From Lepus europaeus (lineage: Eukaryota; Chordata; Mammalia; Lagomorpha; Leporidae), in NCBI RefSeq assembly GCF_033115175.1, contig NC_084828.1, forward strand, positions 96,287,388 through 96,351,387: DNA of 64,000 nt. Direction: 5' to 3'. The translations under genes and the position numbers were made by a program. Positions 11,296 to 38,880 of this stretch are shown in pieces; within the stretch, counting starts at the first letter, position 1; each line of letters starts with the position of its first letter. The notes under the pieces are model-generated. The model did no database searches, was not told the DNA's origin, and worked only from the letters and a program-made list of their open reading frames with translations.

Positions 11296-11619
11296 GGGGC
11301 TGGTGCTGTGGCCTAGCAGGTAAAGCTGTCACCCGCAGTGTCAGCATCCTAAATGGGCACCAGTTCAAGTCCTGGCTGCTCCACTTCCAATCCAGCTCTC
11401 TGCAGTGGCCTGGGAAAGCAGTAGAAACTGGCCCACATGCTTGGGCCCCTGCACCCGGGTAGGCGACAGAGAATAAGCTCCTGGCTCCTGGCTTTAGATA
11501 AGCCCAGCTCTAGCCGTTGCTGCCAACTGGTGAGTGAACCAGCAGATGGAAGACCTCTCTCTTTTTCTGCCTCTCCTTCTCTAACTCTTTCAAATAAATA
11601 AATAAATCTTAAAAAAAAT
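11296..11619 (+). mobile_element. CSINE, older type, first of two at one target
   Basis: Head GGGGCTGGTGCTGTGGCCTA. Left target AAAATAAGGGAACC (11281-11294), right copy AAATAAGGGAATC (11620-11632). A second CSINE follows immediately. Confidence 0.95.
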
Positions 11620-11632
11620 AAATAAGGGAATC

Positions 11633-11970
11633 GGCCAGCGCCGTGGCTTAACAGGCTAATCCTCCGCCTTGCGGCGCTGACACACCGGGTTCTAGTCCTG
11701 GTTGGGGAGCCGGATTCTATCCCGGTTGCCTCTCTTCCAGGCCAGCTCTCTGCTATGGCCCGGGAAGGCAGTGGAGGATGGCCCAAGTGCTTGGGCCCTG
11801 CACCCGCATGGGAGACCAGGAGAAGCTCCTGGCTCCTGGCTTCGGATCAGCGCAATGCGCCGGCCGCAGCGGCCATTGGAGGGTGAATCAACGGCAAAAG
11901 GGAAGACCTTTCTCTCTGTCTCTCTCTCTCTCTCACTATCCACTCTGCCTGTCAAAAATAAAAATAAAAA
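11633..11970 (+). mobile_element. CSINE, younger type, second of two at one target
   Basis: Head GGCCAGCGCCGTGGCTTAAC, end ACTCTGCCTGTC plus A-rich tail. Flanked by perfect 13-bp copies of AAATAAGGGAATC at 11620-11632 and 11971-11983. Confidence 0.96.
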
Positions 11971-11999
11971 AAATAAGGGAATCATCAGTCTCAGCACTA

Positions 12000-12330
12000 A
12001 CCATTTTATTATGCTTCCTTTTTGTCTTTTCCTAAGCATTGATGTGTTTTTAAATTTTTACGAGGATTCTTTTACCTATTCTACTTTAGTGTATGTCAAA
12101 TTTTCTATCAACTGTTTTCACCATTATAAATAATGCTATGACCACTACTTTTCTTAATATTTCCTGCATTAGGAATTACTTCCTAGAGAAAATTTGCAGA
12201 AGTGCATTTGTGAAGTATCTGATATTTCTGAAGCTCGTGATATTTAGTCCCATTACTTTCCAAATGATTTTTATCAAACTCCACCATCTCCACTTCATTG
12301 AGCACCCTCAGCAGTAAGTAACATCAATAA
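12000..12330 (+). mobile_element. Old L1-like fragment
   Basis: CACCATTATAAATAATGCTATG, ATTACTTCCTAGAGAAAATT and TTTCCAAATGATTTTTATCA follow a familiar old L1 3' segment. Diverged. Confidence 0.5.
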
Positions 12331-12344
12331 AAAAAAAACCTCTC

Positions 12345-12613
12345 TGGGGCCGGCGTTGTACAGCCAGGGGAGTAAAGCCACCAGCTGCCACAGTGGCATC
12401 CCACATGGGCTGCTCCACTTTTGTTACAGCTCCCCCATTAAGGCCTGGGAAAAGCTGGGGGAAGATGACTCAAGTCTTTGGAAACCCGAAGAAGTCTTGG
12501 CTTTGGCCTGGCCCAGCCCTGGCCATTGTGGCCATCTGGAGAGTGAACCAGCAGATGGAAGATCGATCTCTCTCTCTCTCTGACCCTCCCTCTCTGTAAC
12601 TCTTTCAAATGTT
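12345..12613 (+). mobile_element. CSINE, old diverged copy
   Basis: Head GGGGCCGGCGTTGTACAGCC with several internal deletions; ends CCTCTCTGTAACTCTTTCAA without an A-run. Confidence 0.9.
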
Positions 12614-12734
12614 TTTTAAAAAAACTTTTCTTATGACTGATGCAAAATGTTTTATTGCTATAATTTTGGCATTTGATTCTAATAATATTGTGCTTCTCTT
12701 GAGAATGATCTGTTCAAAAAATTACCATTGGATA

Positions 12735-12889
12735 CTTTCTACGGGCCAGGTAGCACAATAAATATTTTGCAAACCTCATATCCCCCTGGAGATACCTATG
12801 ATGGTCCTCATTTTCAGATGAGAAAACCGAGGCATAGAGAAGTTAAGGGATTTCCTCAGCTGGCACACCCCTGGATTAGAATTTAGGCC
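12735..12889 (+). mobile_element. MIR-like remnant, interrupted by a CSINE
   Basis: TCATTTTCAGATGAGAAAAC, GAGGCATAGAGAAGTTAAGG and GGATTAGAATTTAGG are the conserved core-to-3' phrases of MIR. The CSINE at 12890 cuts it. Confidence 0.7.
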
Positions 12890-13126
12890 AGCGGATTCTA
12901 TCCCAGTCGCCCCTCTTCCAGGCCAGCTCTCTGCTATGGCCCGGGAGTGCAGTGGAGGATGGCCCAAGTGCTTGGGCCCTGCACCCCATGGGAGACCAGG
13001 AGAAGCACCTGGTTCCTGGCTTCAGATCAGCGCGGTGCGCCGGCCGCAGCGGCCATTGGAGGGTGAACCAACGGCAAAGGAAGACCTTTCTCTCTGTCTC
13101 TCTCACTATCCACTCTGCCTGTCAAA

Positions 13127-13160
<34 letters not shown>
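12890..13160 (+). mobile_element. CSINE, younger type, 5'-truncated, perfect target duplication
   Basis: Begins at GCGGATTCTATCCC, lacking the tRNA-like head, ends ACTCTGCCTGTC, A-run and a (GA)n tract (about 13133-13160). Bounded by a perfect 12-bp duplication AGAATTTAGGCC (12878-12889, 13161-13172). It lies at the edge of a CpG island. Confidence 0.95.
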
Positions 13161-13166
<6 letters not shown>

Positions 13167-13172
13167 TAGGCC

Positions 13173-14110
13173 GGACTTCGCGATGCTTTGCTGCGGACCT
13201 CCTCTGGGCACCCAGCGTTGGGAGAATCGGTGGCGTGAACTCGCGGGAGGGCAGCTGGCAGCCGCCTCCGATGACAGCAGTGGCTTGGAGTCTTTCCGAT
13301 CAACCTGGACGAAATTACGTGAGGGAGACCCGAGCTCTAGTACGGGAAGCAGGCTGGCTGCTCCGTGAGGGACTGAGCTCCGGTCCCTGAGGGCGCAACC
13401 CTCCATCTAACTCGGAGCCTGGCGGTGGGGGCGCGGTGCGTTTAAATTCGTGATCAAAACCTGGGGCTCCTGCCCACAGGGAGGAGAGCTTTTTCTAGAC
13501 CGGAGATCCGCGGTGCGGCTGAGGCTTCGCCGCCCCCTCGGATGCGGTCCGGGGCAGGACCCGCCTAGTGCCGCCGAGCGCCTCGACCGAACTTGGGGAA
13601 CACGGACGTCCCAGCTGACAGGTTAGGTCGCCGACCCGAGACCCGCCGAGCGCCAAGGCAGCCTCCCCGGCCCGAGCTTGGAGTCTAACCCGCCCAGCCC
13701 GCTCTCCCCGGCGTCAGCCCACGCGCGGTTACCTGCAAAGGCCGGCGCCGCTCCGCCGACCCGCGCGTCCCGCTCGCCGGCCCGCCCGGCGTCTGCCGCC
13801 GCGCCCATCGCGCAAGCGTGAGGCCTCGTACCATCGAGACCCGGCGGACCTTGTTGCTAGAGCGGCGCCTGCTTCTGCGTCTGCGCAAGACAGGGGCCGC
13901 CAAGTCCTGGAGGCTAGACGTGGAGTCAGCCCCCCCCCTTCCCCAGTCTTTGCTGTCGCGTCTTTGAATCCAGGGCGGAGGTGGATTCCCATTGTCCCAC
14001 AGAACTGTGGCCAGCGAGTAGCGGCTGGGAGGTTTACGCGCTTTGATCAGCAGTAATGGCGGTTGGACTTTCAAAGCGCTTTCTATCGGACGCGCACTGT
14101 GTAAATCACC
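13173..14110. promoter_or_regulatory. CpG-island block 1
   Basis: Dense CpG and GC-rich text from GGACTTCGCGATGC to about 14100, with GGCGCCGCTCCGCC-like stretches around 13500-13870 and no TATA box. On the minus strand it contains a strong donor, CTTTGCAG|GTAACC (exon end 13733), so it could be a first-exon promoter of TBCCD1. Several long open frames here are what GC-rich DNA gives by chance. Confidence 0.75.
13733..14050 (-). other. Candidate non-coding first exon of TBCCD1 (upstream end unknown)
   Basis: The donor CAG|GTAACC at 13733/13732 on the minus strand lies inside a CpG island and upstream of the TBCCD1 acceptor at 9980, so it could supply a 5' UTR exon. In human the TBCCD1 and DNAJB11 starts lie very close together as I recall. 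The main TBCCD1 start may therefore be in the second island near 16.7-17.0 kb, with this as an alternative. The 14050 boundary is only a guess. Confidence 0.35.
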
Positions 14111-14599
14111 TTTATGTGTACCTCAGGCTGCCTTAAGTACACTTGTTCACTGCTGGTGCAGCTAGGGCGTAGGGAGGGGAGAGTAACGCATCCCTAAGGT
14201 CACACAGCAAAAAACGGAGCCGAGGTCAAAGCCGGCGTCTAAAGCCGGACGCACTCTCGCGGCTTTCCCGCTGTGCCTGCCTCCCTGAGGCTCTTTAGGA
14301 TTCCACCCAGCAGAAGGCACCACTCCTGCCTTTACCCCTCCATTTCGTGACGTCAGACTTTTCCCGCTGGCTTAATTCGTGTTAGCCTCTCTAGGTGTGA
14401 GAGATGCAAAGGTAAATCAGACCCTAAAATGCAATTCCGTTCCCCTTTTATGTGGCCTCTCTTCCTGAAAGCAGAGACCTCAGATTTAAACAGAGCAGGT
14501 TTGCGATGCAGGCGGCATCATGCACTAGCTCCGAGACCCTGAGCAATTCACCACTTGTCTACACCTTGATTTTCTGCAACAGTTATTGTTTGTGGAGCA

Positions 14600-15237
14600 C
14601 CAGCCACTGTGTGTCTGGCATAGCGCTGGCGCACAAAACACACAAAACCCCTGCCTTCCTGGTGTGTATAACAGAATAGACAATACTGTACATATTAAGG
14701 AATAAAAAGGGATAATTTTGGATAGTAATAAACCTGTGAAGGCTGAGGGCAGGGGTACAGGATATGTCCCTTTGCGGTGCCAATTGAAGCTGAGGCCTGA
14801 ATAAGAAGGTAGCCACACAGAGTCAAGCAACTTTTACTCAAGACTATTTGAGCATGAACTCTGTGCCAGGCACTACTCCACGGTACTTTATATAACTATT
14901 AACAGAACAGCCTAGCTTCAGGCTTTCATAAAACTACCGCTTCACTGTCACAGGATGGGGGGCAGGGATGAAAATAAAAGGGAGCGGGCCCGGCGCTGTG
15001 GTGCATTGGGTTAAAGCCCTGGCCTGCAGTGTTGGCATCCCATATGGGCGCAGGTTCAAGACCTGGCTGCTCCACTTCTGATTCAGCTCTCTGCTGTGGC
15101 CTGGGAAAGCAGTAGAAGATGGCTCAAGTGCTTGGGCCCCTGCACCCATTGGGAGACCCAGAGGAAGCTCCTGGCTTCAGATTGGCACAGCTCCGGCCGT
15201 TGGGGTCATCTGGTGAGTGAACCAGCGGCTGGAAGAC

Positions 15238-15269
<32 letters not shown>

Positions 15270-15720
15270 CTCCTTCTCTCTCTGTGTAACTCTGACTTTC
15301 AAGTAAATAAATAAATCTTTAAAAAGGAAAAAAAAAAAAAAGGAGCAATGTATGAGTAAGGAACTCAGTAAGGACTAATTTTAATTGGTTGATCAGGGCA
15401 GCCTTAGGTGGCAACAGCTGATCTAATATCCAATTTTTTAAGCGGAGTTACCCATGTTAAGGTCACGGTGAAAGGTATTTCAGATAGAGGGAAGAGCTAG
15501 TACAAAAGTACTAATGTGCTTGGTGTGTTCAAAAAGAAAAAGGAAGCCAGTTTTGTGGGGATAAAGTAAAGAGTATAATAGGTAAGGGGTACAGATCATA
15601 TAAGGGTTTGTAAACCAGCATAGAGTTAGGGTTTCATTTGAAGCGCAAAGAAAAGTCATTCAAGAATTTTAAGCAGGTTAATGACATGACTTGACATAAT
15701 TTTTAAAAACATGGAGTAAA
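14600..15720 (+). repeat. Old mammalian interspersed repeat remains around a CSINE
   Basis: CAATTGAAGCTGAGGCCTGA, CAGATAGAGGGAAGAGCTAG, CTTGGTGTGTTCAAAAAG, AGGGTTTCATTTGAAG and TTTTAAGCAGGTTAATGACA are phrases of a widespread old mammalian repeat. I recognise the text but not its family name. A CSINE (14986-15337) lies inside. Confidence 0.5.
14986..15337 (+). mobile_element. CSINE, older type
   Basis: Head GGGCCCGGCGCTGTGGTGCA, long (CT)n, ends ACTTTCAAGTAAATAAATAAATC with A-run. Flanked by AAAGGGAGC / AAAAGGAGC. Confidence 0.95.
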
Positions 15721-15728
15721 GAACATAA

Positions 15729-16078
15729 GCCGGTGCCGTGGCTCAATAGGCTAATCCTCCGCCTAGCGGCACCAGCACACCAGGTTCTAGTCCCGGTCGG
15801 GGCACTGGATTCTGTCCCGGTTGCCCCTCTTCCAGGCCAGATCTCTGCTATGGCCCAGGAGTGCTGTGGAGGATGGCCCAAGTGCTTGGTCCCTGCACCT
15901 GCATGGGAGACCAGGAGAAGCACCTGGCTCCTGGCTTCGGATCAGCGCGGTGTGCCAGCCACAGCGTGCCGGCCGCGGAGGCCATTGGAGGGTGAACCAA
16001 CGGCAAAGGAAGACTTTTCTCTCTGTCTCTCTCTCTCACTGTCCACTCTGCGTGTCAAAAAATAAAAAAAAAAAAATT
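15729..16078 (+). mobile_element. CSINE, younger type
   Basis: Head GCCGGTGCCGTGGCTCAATA, body with two CACAGCGTGCCGGCC-like blocks, end ACTCTGCGTGTC and A-run. Confidence 0.95.
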
Positions 16079-16109
16079 TAAAAATTAAAAAAAGAAAGAA
16101 ATTATAAAG

Positions 16110-16335
16110 AGGCCGGTGTTCTGGTGCAGTGGGTTAAGCCGCGGCCTGCGACACCAGCAACCCTTAGGGGCGCCAGGCCAATCCAGCTTCCTGCTAGCAA
16201 GCCTGGGAAAGCAGTGGAAGATAGCCCAAGTTCTTGAGCCCCTGCATCCACGTGAGAAACCCTGATGGAGTTCCAGGTTCCTGGCTCGGGCCTGGCCCAT
16301 CCTGGGCCACAGCCATTTGGGTGCAAATAGAGTGG
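16110..16335 (+). mobile_element. CSINE, older, 3'-truncated
   Basis: Head GGCCGGTGTTCTGGTGCAG to ACAGCCATTTGGGTGC; the CTCTCT tract and tail are missing. Confidence 0.88.
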
Positions 16336-17002
16336 CTGCAAGGAGACTTGCTAGGAGGCCCCTGCCACGTGAGAGATGCTGAGTGGGCCCAGAGGCGTAT
16401 TCATGGAGATGCAGAGGAGTGGACAGGTTCAAGATCTGGATCAGTTATGCAAGAAAGGGATCAAGGACGGCACTCTGCCGGTGCTTCTGTTTGTTTTGCC
16501 TGAACAAGGTGGTGCGTTTATTGTGATGACCAAACCTGGGAGGAAGGCGGGGAAGGCAAAGAATTCTCCTTAAGACTGTTCTAAGTTTTGATTGGTTGCA
16601 TGCTAGACGTCTTACAAAAACATTTCCCGTTAAAAATTCCCAACACTGCCAGTACGTGTTTTGTCTCCGCTGTGTTAATTAAGAGACTTGGGCTCAGACT
16701 GGGGCGGGGGGTGTCTCACCGCTACGGCGTAATGGAAGACGAATCCAAGCTTAAATTAAGTCGGTCTGTCTCCACGGCCGCTGCTCTGTCCCATGCCTCT
16801 TGTCTATGTAACCGAGACGATTTTCGGGGTTGTTAGGAGAACCTACAGTGAGATCTGCCAAGCAGCGAGTCCTGTGTACTGTTGGCTTGGAGTCCCCGTC
16901 CCCGCCCATTCCGCCGCAGTCCCGCAGCTCTGGCCTGCAGCGCGGAGTTCCCTATGAATGAAATTCCGAGAGTTCGAACCGAGATAAAATCTCCCTCCCA
17001 CA

Positions 17003-17317
17003 ATTGGCCAGTGCTGCTGGAGGAGCCTCGTGATTGGTGGGAAGTCCGAGGAGGCGGGCGGTTGGGTCCTGTATCGCAGGTGCCCTCTCTAGGTCCCACC
17101 CTACGCCTTTTACGTGGTTTCTACGACCCCGGGGAGCCGGGGCTGAGCGGATTCCTGCGGCGGCGCGGTCCTCTGACGTTTCCTCTTCTAATTGGCCGGG
17201 AGCTGAGGCTGCAGTTCTGAAGCGTAACTGGCTGTGCGCGCCGCCTCGGAGGTGAAGTGTACTGTGCTGATTGGCCCTGAGGTGCCGGCCGCGTGTGATG
17301 TCCTGGCCAGTGATTGG
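17003..17317 (-). promoter_or_regulatory. Cluster of five inverted CCAAT (NF-Y type) boxes
   Basis: ATTGG occurs at 17003-17007, 17033-17037, 17191-17195, 17270-17274 and 17313-17317; three read ATTGGCC. CCAAT boxes bind NF-Y, a constant partner at ER-stress promoters. I checked each for the ERSE pattern (CCAAT, nine bases, CCACG) and found none with the exact spacing. Binding is inferred. Confidence 0.65.
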
Positions 17318-17462
17318 CTCTCGCTTGCTGGGGGCTTCTCTCGCCGGGACTCGGACTCCCGGGAAGTGGTCTGGCCGGGAGGGGGCCAGCCAGCTGTCTC
17401 TGCGGGCCGAGCGAGAGGGCCCCCGGCGTGAGACGGCCTCACAGGGCCGGGTGGGCTGGTGA

Positions 17463-35088
<17,626 letters not shown>

Positions 35089-35093
35089 GAGTG

Positions 35094-35099
35094 AATAAA
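35094..35099 (+). terminator. AATAAA close after the DNAJB11 stop
   Basis: AATAAA begins five bases after the TAA, followed by a T-rich stretch. It may serve a very short 3' UTR. ATTAAA at 35341 and AATAAA at 36055 are possible later sites. The site used cannot be told from sequence. Confidence 0.45.
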
Positions 35100-35640
35100 A
35101 TTGGACTTTGTTAAAAATAAGCGAATCAGCGATATTTATTATCAGCAGGGTTTTTTTGTGTGTGTTTATTTGCATTATTCAAGTTTGTCCTAATTTTTTT
35201 TCTAATGATCATCATGAAATGAGTAAGAGGGTATAAGAAATTTGTCCGTTTGCATTCAGACAAGAATGACCAGCATAAGGTTTACTAATACCTCTCCCTT
35301 TGGGGATTTGATGTCTGGTGCTGCCGCCTGAGTTTCAAGAATTAAAGCTGCAAGAGGACCCCAGAAACAAAAGAAACTCAATATAGAGGGTTGGAGTTCA
35401 CTGTTAGCGATTCCATTTAAAATGCCAACTGGAGAAGTCTGTTTTTAAATACATGTTATTGTTATTTTTTTCTTGACTCCTGTTTTTTCTCCTGTGAGTT
35501 GGGTTTTCCTCCTCCCATCAAGCAGGCTGGATGCACAGCATACAAAAGAATGGTAAAGATCCAACCCCCCTACAAGTAAACACACATGGCGTCTCCTGCA
35601 GAGGAGCTGGAGGAAACCGAATAGAAATTGGGGTACACAA

Positions 35641-35971
35641 GGGGCCGGCGCTGTGGCGCAGCGGGGAAAGCTGCCGCCTGTGATGCCCATATCCCATGTG
35701 GGCGTTGGTTTGCAGCCCAGCTGCTCCACTTATCTGAATCCCTGCTAATGGCCTGGGAAAGCAGTAGAAGATGGCCCAAGCACTTGGGCCCATGCGACCC
35801 ATGTGGGAGACCTGGAAGAAGCTCCTGGCTCCTGGCTTTGGCCTGGCTCAGCCCTGGCCATTGTGGCTGTCTGGGGAGTAAACCAGTGGATGAAAGATCT
35901 GTCTCTTTGTCTTCCTCTCTCTATGTAACTCTGACTTTCAAATAAATAAATAAATAAATCTTTTTTAAAAA
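35641..35971 (+). mobile_element. CSINE, older type
   Basis: Well-kept head GGGGCCGGCGCTGTGGCGCA; ends TCAAATAAATAAATAAATAAATC. GAAATTGGG flanks it on both sides. It lies in the possible DNAJB11 3' UTR or just beyond. Confidence 0.95.
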
Positions 35972-36491
35972 ATGAAATTGGGATATAGGATTCAAGGTTA
36001 TACAAAGATCTGATTGTCCTTGAGAAAATGTATTTCCCCATTTATTTTGGGAATAATAAAATTGATAGGAGTACTTTAGAAAACCACTGTTCATGTGTCT
36101 CAGCTGATTTCAAGATTAGAAAACCTTGGTTTTTGTGTCTTTTAGAAGTAGGATTACCACTGGTTCTAGAAAGGAAATTTAGAAAGTAGCTGCAGCTTGC
36201 ATTTTCTACTGTCAGAATCTAAATCCATGATTTGGGGACATTTGGCTTTTGGACCACCTTCACTGTGTTACATTATACAGTCACATCACACTCTACTTTT
36301 CCTGCATCTTGAACTTTGACCTCAGCTTACACTTCAATGCTGGTGAACTGTTGTTGCAGTGTGTAGAACTGCCTTCCAACCATCTGCATGGTTCCCACCG
36401 TGTCCTTGCCTTTGGCCATGCAGTATGCAGTACTATTTAAAAGTATTTTAGAAAGTAAACAAAATATATATACATATGTGAGTTTAGTAGG

Positions 36492-36815
36492 CCTTTATTT
36501 AATGTTTTAAGATTTATTTATTTGAAAAGTGGAGTGACTGAGAAAAAGACCTTCTGTCTGCTGATCCACTCCCCAGATGGCCTCAGCAGCAATGGCTGGA
36601 CCAAGCCCAAGCCAGGAGCCTAGAACTCCATCATGGGTCTCTCACATGGATGCAGGGCCCAAGCACCTGGGCCATACTCGGCTGCTTTCCCAGCTGCATT
36701 ATCAAGGAACTGGGTCAGAAGTGGAGCAGCTAGGTCTTGAACCTGCTCTCCAATATGGGATGCTGACATTGCAGGTGGCAGCTTAACTAACCACAGTGTC
36801 ACAATGCTGGCCCCA
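36492..36815 (-). mobile_element. CSINE, older type
   Basis: TTTAAGATTTATTTATTTG to TCACAATGCTGGCCCC. Flanked by TTTAGTAGG (36483-36491, 36816-36824). Confidence 0.94.
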
Positions 36816-36824
36816 TTTAGTAGG

Positions 36825-38330
36825 TTCGTTGTACATTGACTATTCATTATGTATTAAACATCTCCTAGTGGATCGTTTCTTAGAAATGATCATTACTGTT
36901 TCCCTAACATGTACTTAGCCCCGGAAACTCTTGATGATTATATGTACTGGCTGATCCCCATTTTTCCAAGATGTATATTCAATTCAGTCATGACACTACG
37001 CTAGAGGAAGCTAGAGTTACTAATGTTGGCTAGAAAGACCTAACAGAGCTGGTCCTCTTCCTGCAAAGGAGAATTAATGGGGCGTTGGCATTCCTTTTTA
37101 CCCCTGTTCTAGACTGCCATGCTTTAATTAGTTAAAAAAAATATATATATATACTTTCATGTTTGGACTCTGAGCCTTGGTTTGCACTGGAGTGCTTTGT
37201 CTGCAGCATGTTGTAACTTGGAAAGATAGGAAAGTTTCATTGATTTTGTTGTAATGAACCCTCGTGGCAGGAGCATGGATGATAAGAGGACCATAAAAAC
37301 AGACTCCAAAGTCCAAGTTTTCTGCACTGTGGTACAAATGCCTTCCCAAAAGTTAGTGCTGTCCAAAAATGGAGTGGTGGTGAGCAAGTACACTGGAGAT
37401 AACCTCTGTCCAGGAGTGTTGCAGGAAGTGCTCCGAGGTTTAGGGGGATGTAGGAATCCACATTTACGTCCTCTACAAGCTGGAAGCTTTCGTATGTAAC
37501 AGACTGCCGGTGAGCAGCCGTGAGAACTTGTTGGCTCACTCACTGAGTGAGACAGTATCACTGCGTGTCTGTTAGAAGCTGGGTTCTCAGGGCTTTATCC
37601 AGATGGACTTATCTGTGGATGAGGGACTCATCATCCCCAGTTGACAGATGGGGAAGTGGGGTTATGTCTTGCAGCTTACAAGGCGGCCCAGCGTTTGACC
37701 ACAAGCAGCCTGCTGTAGAGAAAGCGCTCTCTCCTGCCACAAGTTTGTCAGTAGAGAAAACACGCACTCTGGAAAAGGGATGCTAGGTAATTATGGGGGA
37801 AAACAGTGTCTTCCGTCCCGCAGGGAAAATAATCCGCGGAGCTATGTGATGAGGCAGAGTGGATACCTGGCCTGGAATCGATGTAATCTGACATTGAGGA
37901 AACGAGTGCCCCTCTGAACCTGTTTTCTCACCTGCAAAATGGAGGTGATGCAAGGTGACATTTTTAACATCTGTATTGGTTGGTCAGACATTTTATGCAC
38001 ACGTGTACTTCCTGCCCCTCAGCGGTGTTAGCTATTGATTGGGTTGCTAGATTCATAAACCCTAAATGGTTGCTAGCACTTTGTAATCACTAGGGAAAAA
38101 GAACAGGATGTGGGAACTATTTGAAAAGTTGCATCGGGTGTTATTAGGAATGGGAATGGAAAGAAATTGTATCCTATTCCTCAAAAATGAGAAGCTGCTG
38201 CTGCTAGCCCTAGTAACATCCTCCGCCCTGAACAACCGTCTGTTCCCTCTGGGGCTTCCGGTGCCTGTTGCTGTTCACTCGACCTTTGGTGTGTCAAACA
38301 TCCTTCAAAATTAGAGGTGTTATGTGCCAA
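36825..38330. other. Intergenic DNA, no gene seen
   Basis: Between DNAJB11 and the next CSINE. An MIR-like segment lies near 37835-37960 (CTGTTTTCTCACCTGCAAAATGG). Open frames of 60-130 codons on both strands around 37150-37560 overlap each other and match nothing I know. Confidence 0.6.
37835..37960 (+). mobile_element. MIR-like remnant
   Basis: GGATACCTGGCCTGGAATCG and TTTTCTCACCTGCAAAATGG fit MIR. Confidence 0.55.
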
Positions 38331-38334
38331 AGTG

Positions 38335-38880
38335 GTTACAATGTTGATGCTCTACAATTAGGTTCAGATTCTAATTCTACCACTTACTAGCTGTGCCTCT
38401 ATCTCACCATTTAGAAATGGTGGTAATGGGCTGGCGCCGTGGCTCAACAGGCTAATCCTCCGCCTTGCGGCGCCGGCACACCGGGTTCTAGTCCCGGTTG
38501 GGGCACCGATCCTGTCCCGGTTGCCCCTCTTCCAGGCCAGCTCTCTGCTGTGGCTAGGGAGTGCAGTGGAGGATGGCCCAAGTCCTTGGGTCCTGCACCC
38601 CATGGGAGACCAGGATAAGCACCTGGCTCCTGCCATCGGAACAGCACTGTGCGCCGGCCGCAGCGCGCTACCGCGGCGGCCATTGGAGGGTGAACCAACG
38701 GCAAAAGGAAGACCTTTCTCTCTGTCTCTCTCTCACTGTCCACTCTGCCTGTCAAAAAAAAAAAAAAAAGAGAGAGAGAGAAATGGTGGTAATGGTACCT
38801 GTCTCATAGGCTTATTGGATCATGGGACATTTACAACCGGAAGGTGTGTCTTAGGACACACCAGCGAAAAGGAGCCAGTT
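38335..38880 (+). mobile_element. MIR split by a young CSINE
   Basis: CTAATTCTACCACTTACTAG, GCTGTGCCTCTATCTCACC, then after the CSINE GGTACCTGTCTCATAGGC and TTATTGGATCATGGGACATT. Removing the CSINE and one target copy restores a continuous MIR. Confidence 0.8.
38430..38778 (+). mobile_element. CSINE, younger type, perfect 17-bp target duplication
   Basis: Head GGCTGGCGCCGTGGCTCAAC, end ACTCTGCCTGTC plus A-run and (GA)n. Flanked by identical AGAAATGGTGGTAATGG at 38413-38429 and 38779-38795. Confidence 0.97.

Larger units (their letters stand above)
9982..13732 (-). other. TBCCD1 5' intron sequence
   Basis: Non-coding stretch between the coding exon and the candidate upstream exon. It holds six CSINEs, an old L1-like piece and an MIR into which one CSINE has inserted. 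9985-10398 and 11120-11290 hold nothing I can identify. Confidence 0.6.
14111..16870. other. Repeat-rich DNA between the two CpG islands
   Basis: Holds three CSINEs and old L2/MIR-type remains around 14150-14230, 14600-14920 and 15380-15720 (for example AAGGTCACACAGC, GTGCCAGGCACTACTC, AAGCAGGTTAATGACATGAC). I see no exon with a recognisable product. Confidence 0.5.

Noticed and set aside
13623-14074. Arg/Gly-rich minus-strand frames in CpG island 1
   Set aside because: Typical of GC-rich DNA; the region is more likely non-coding exon and promoter.
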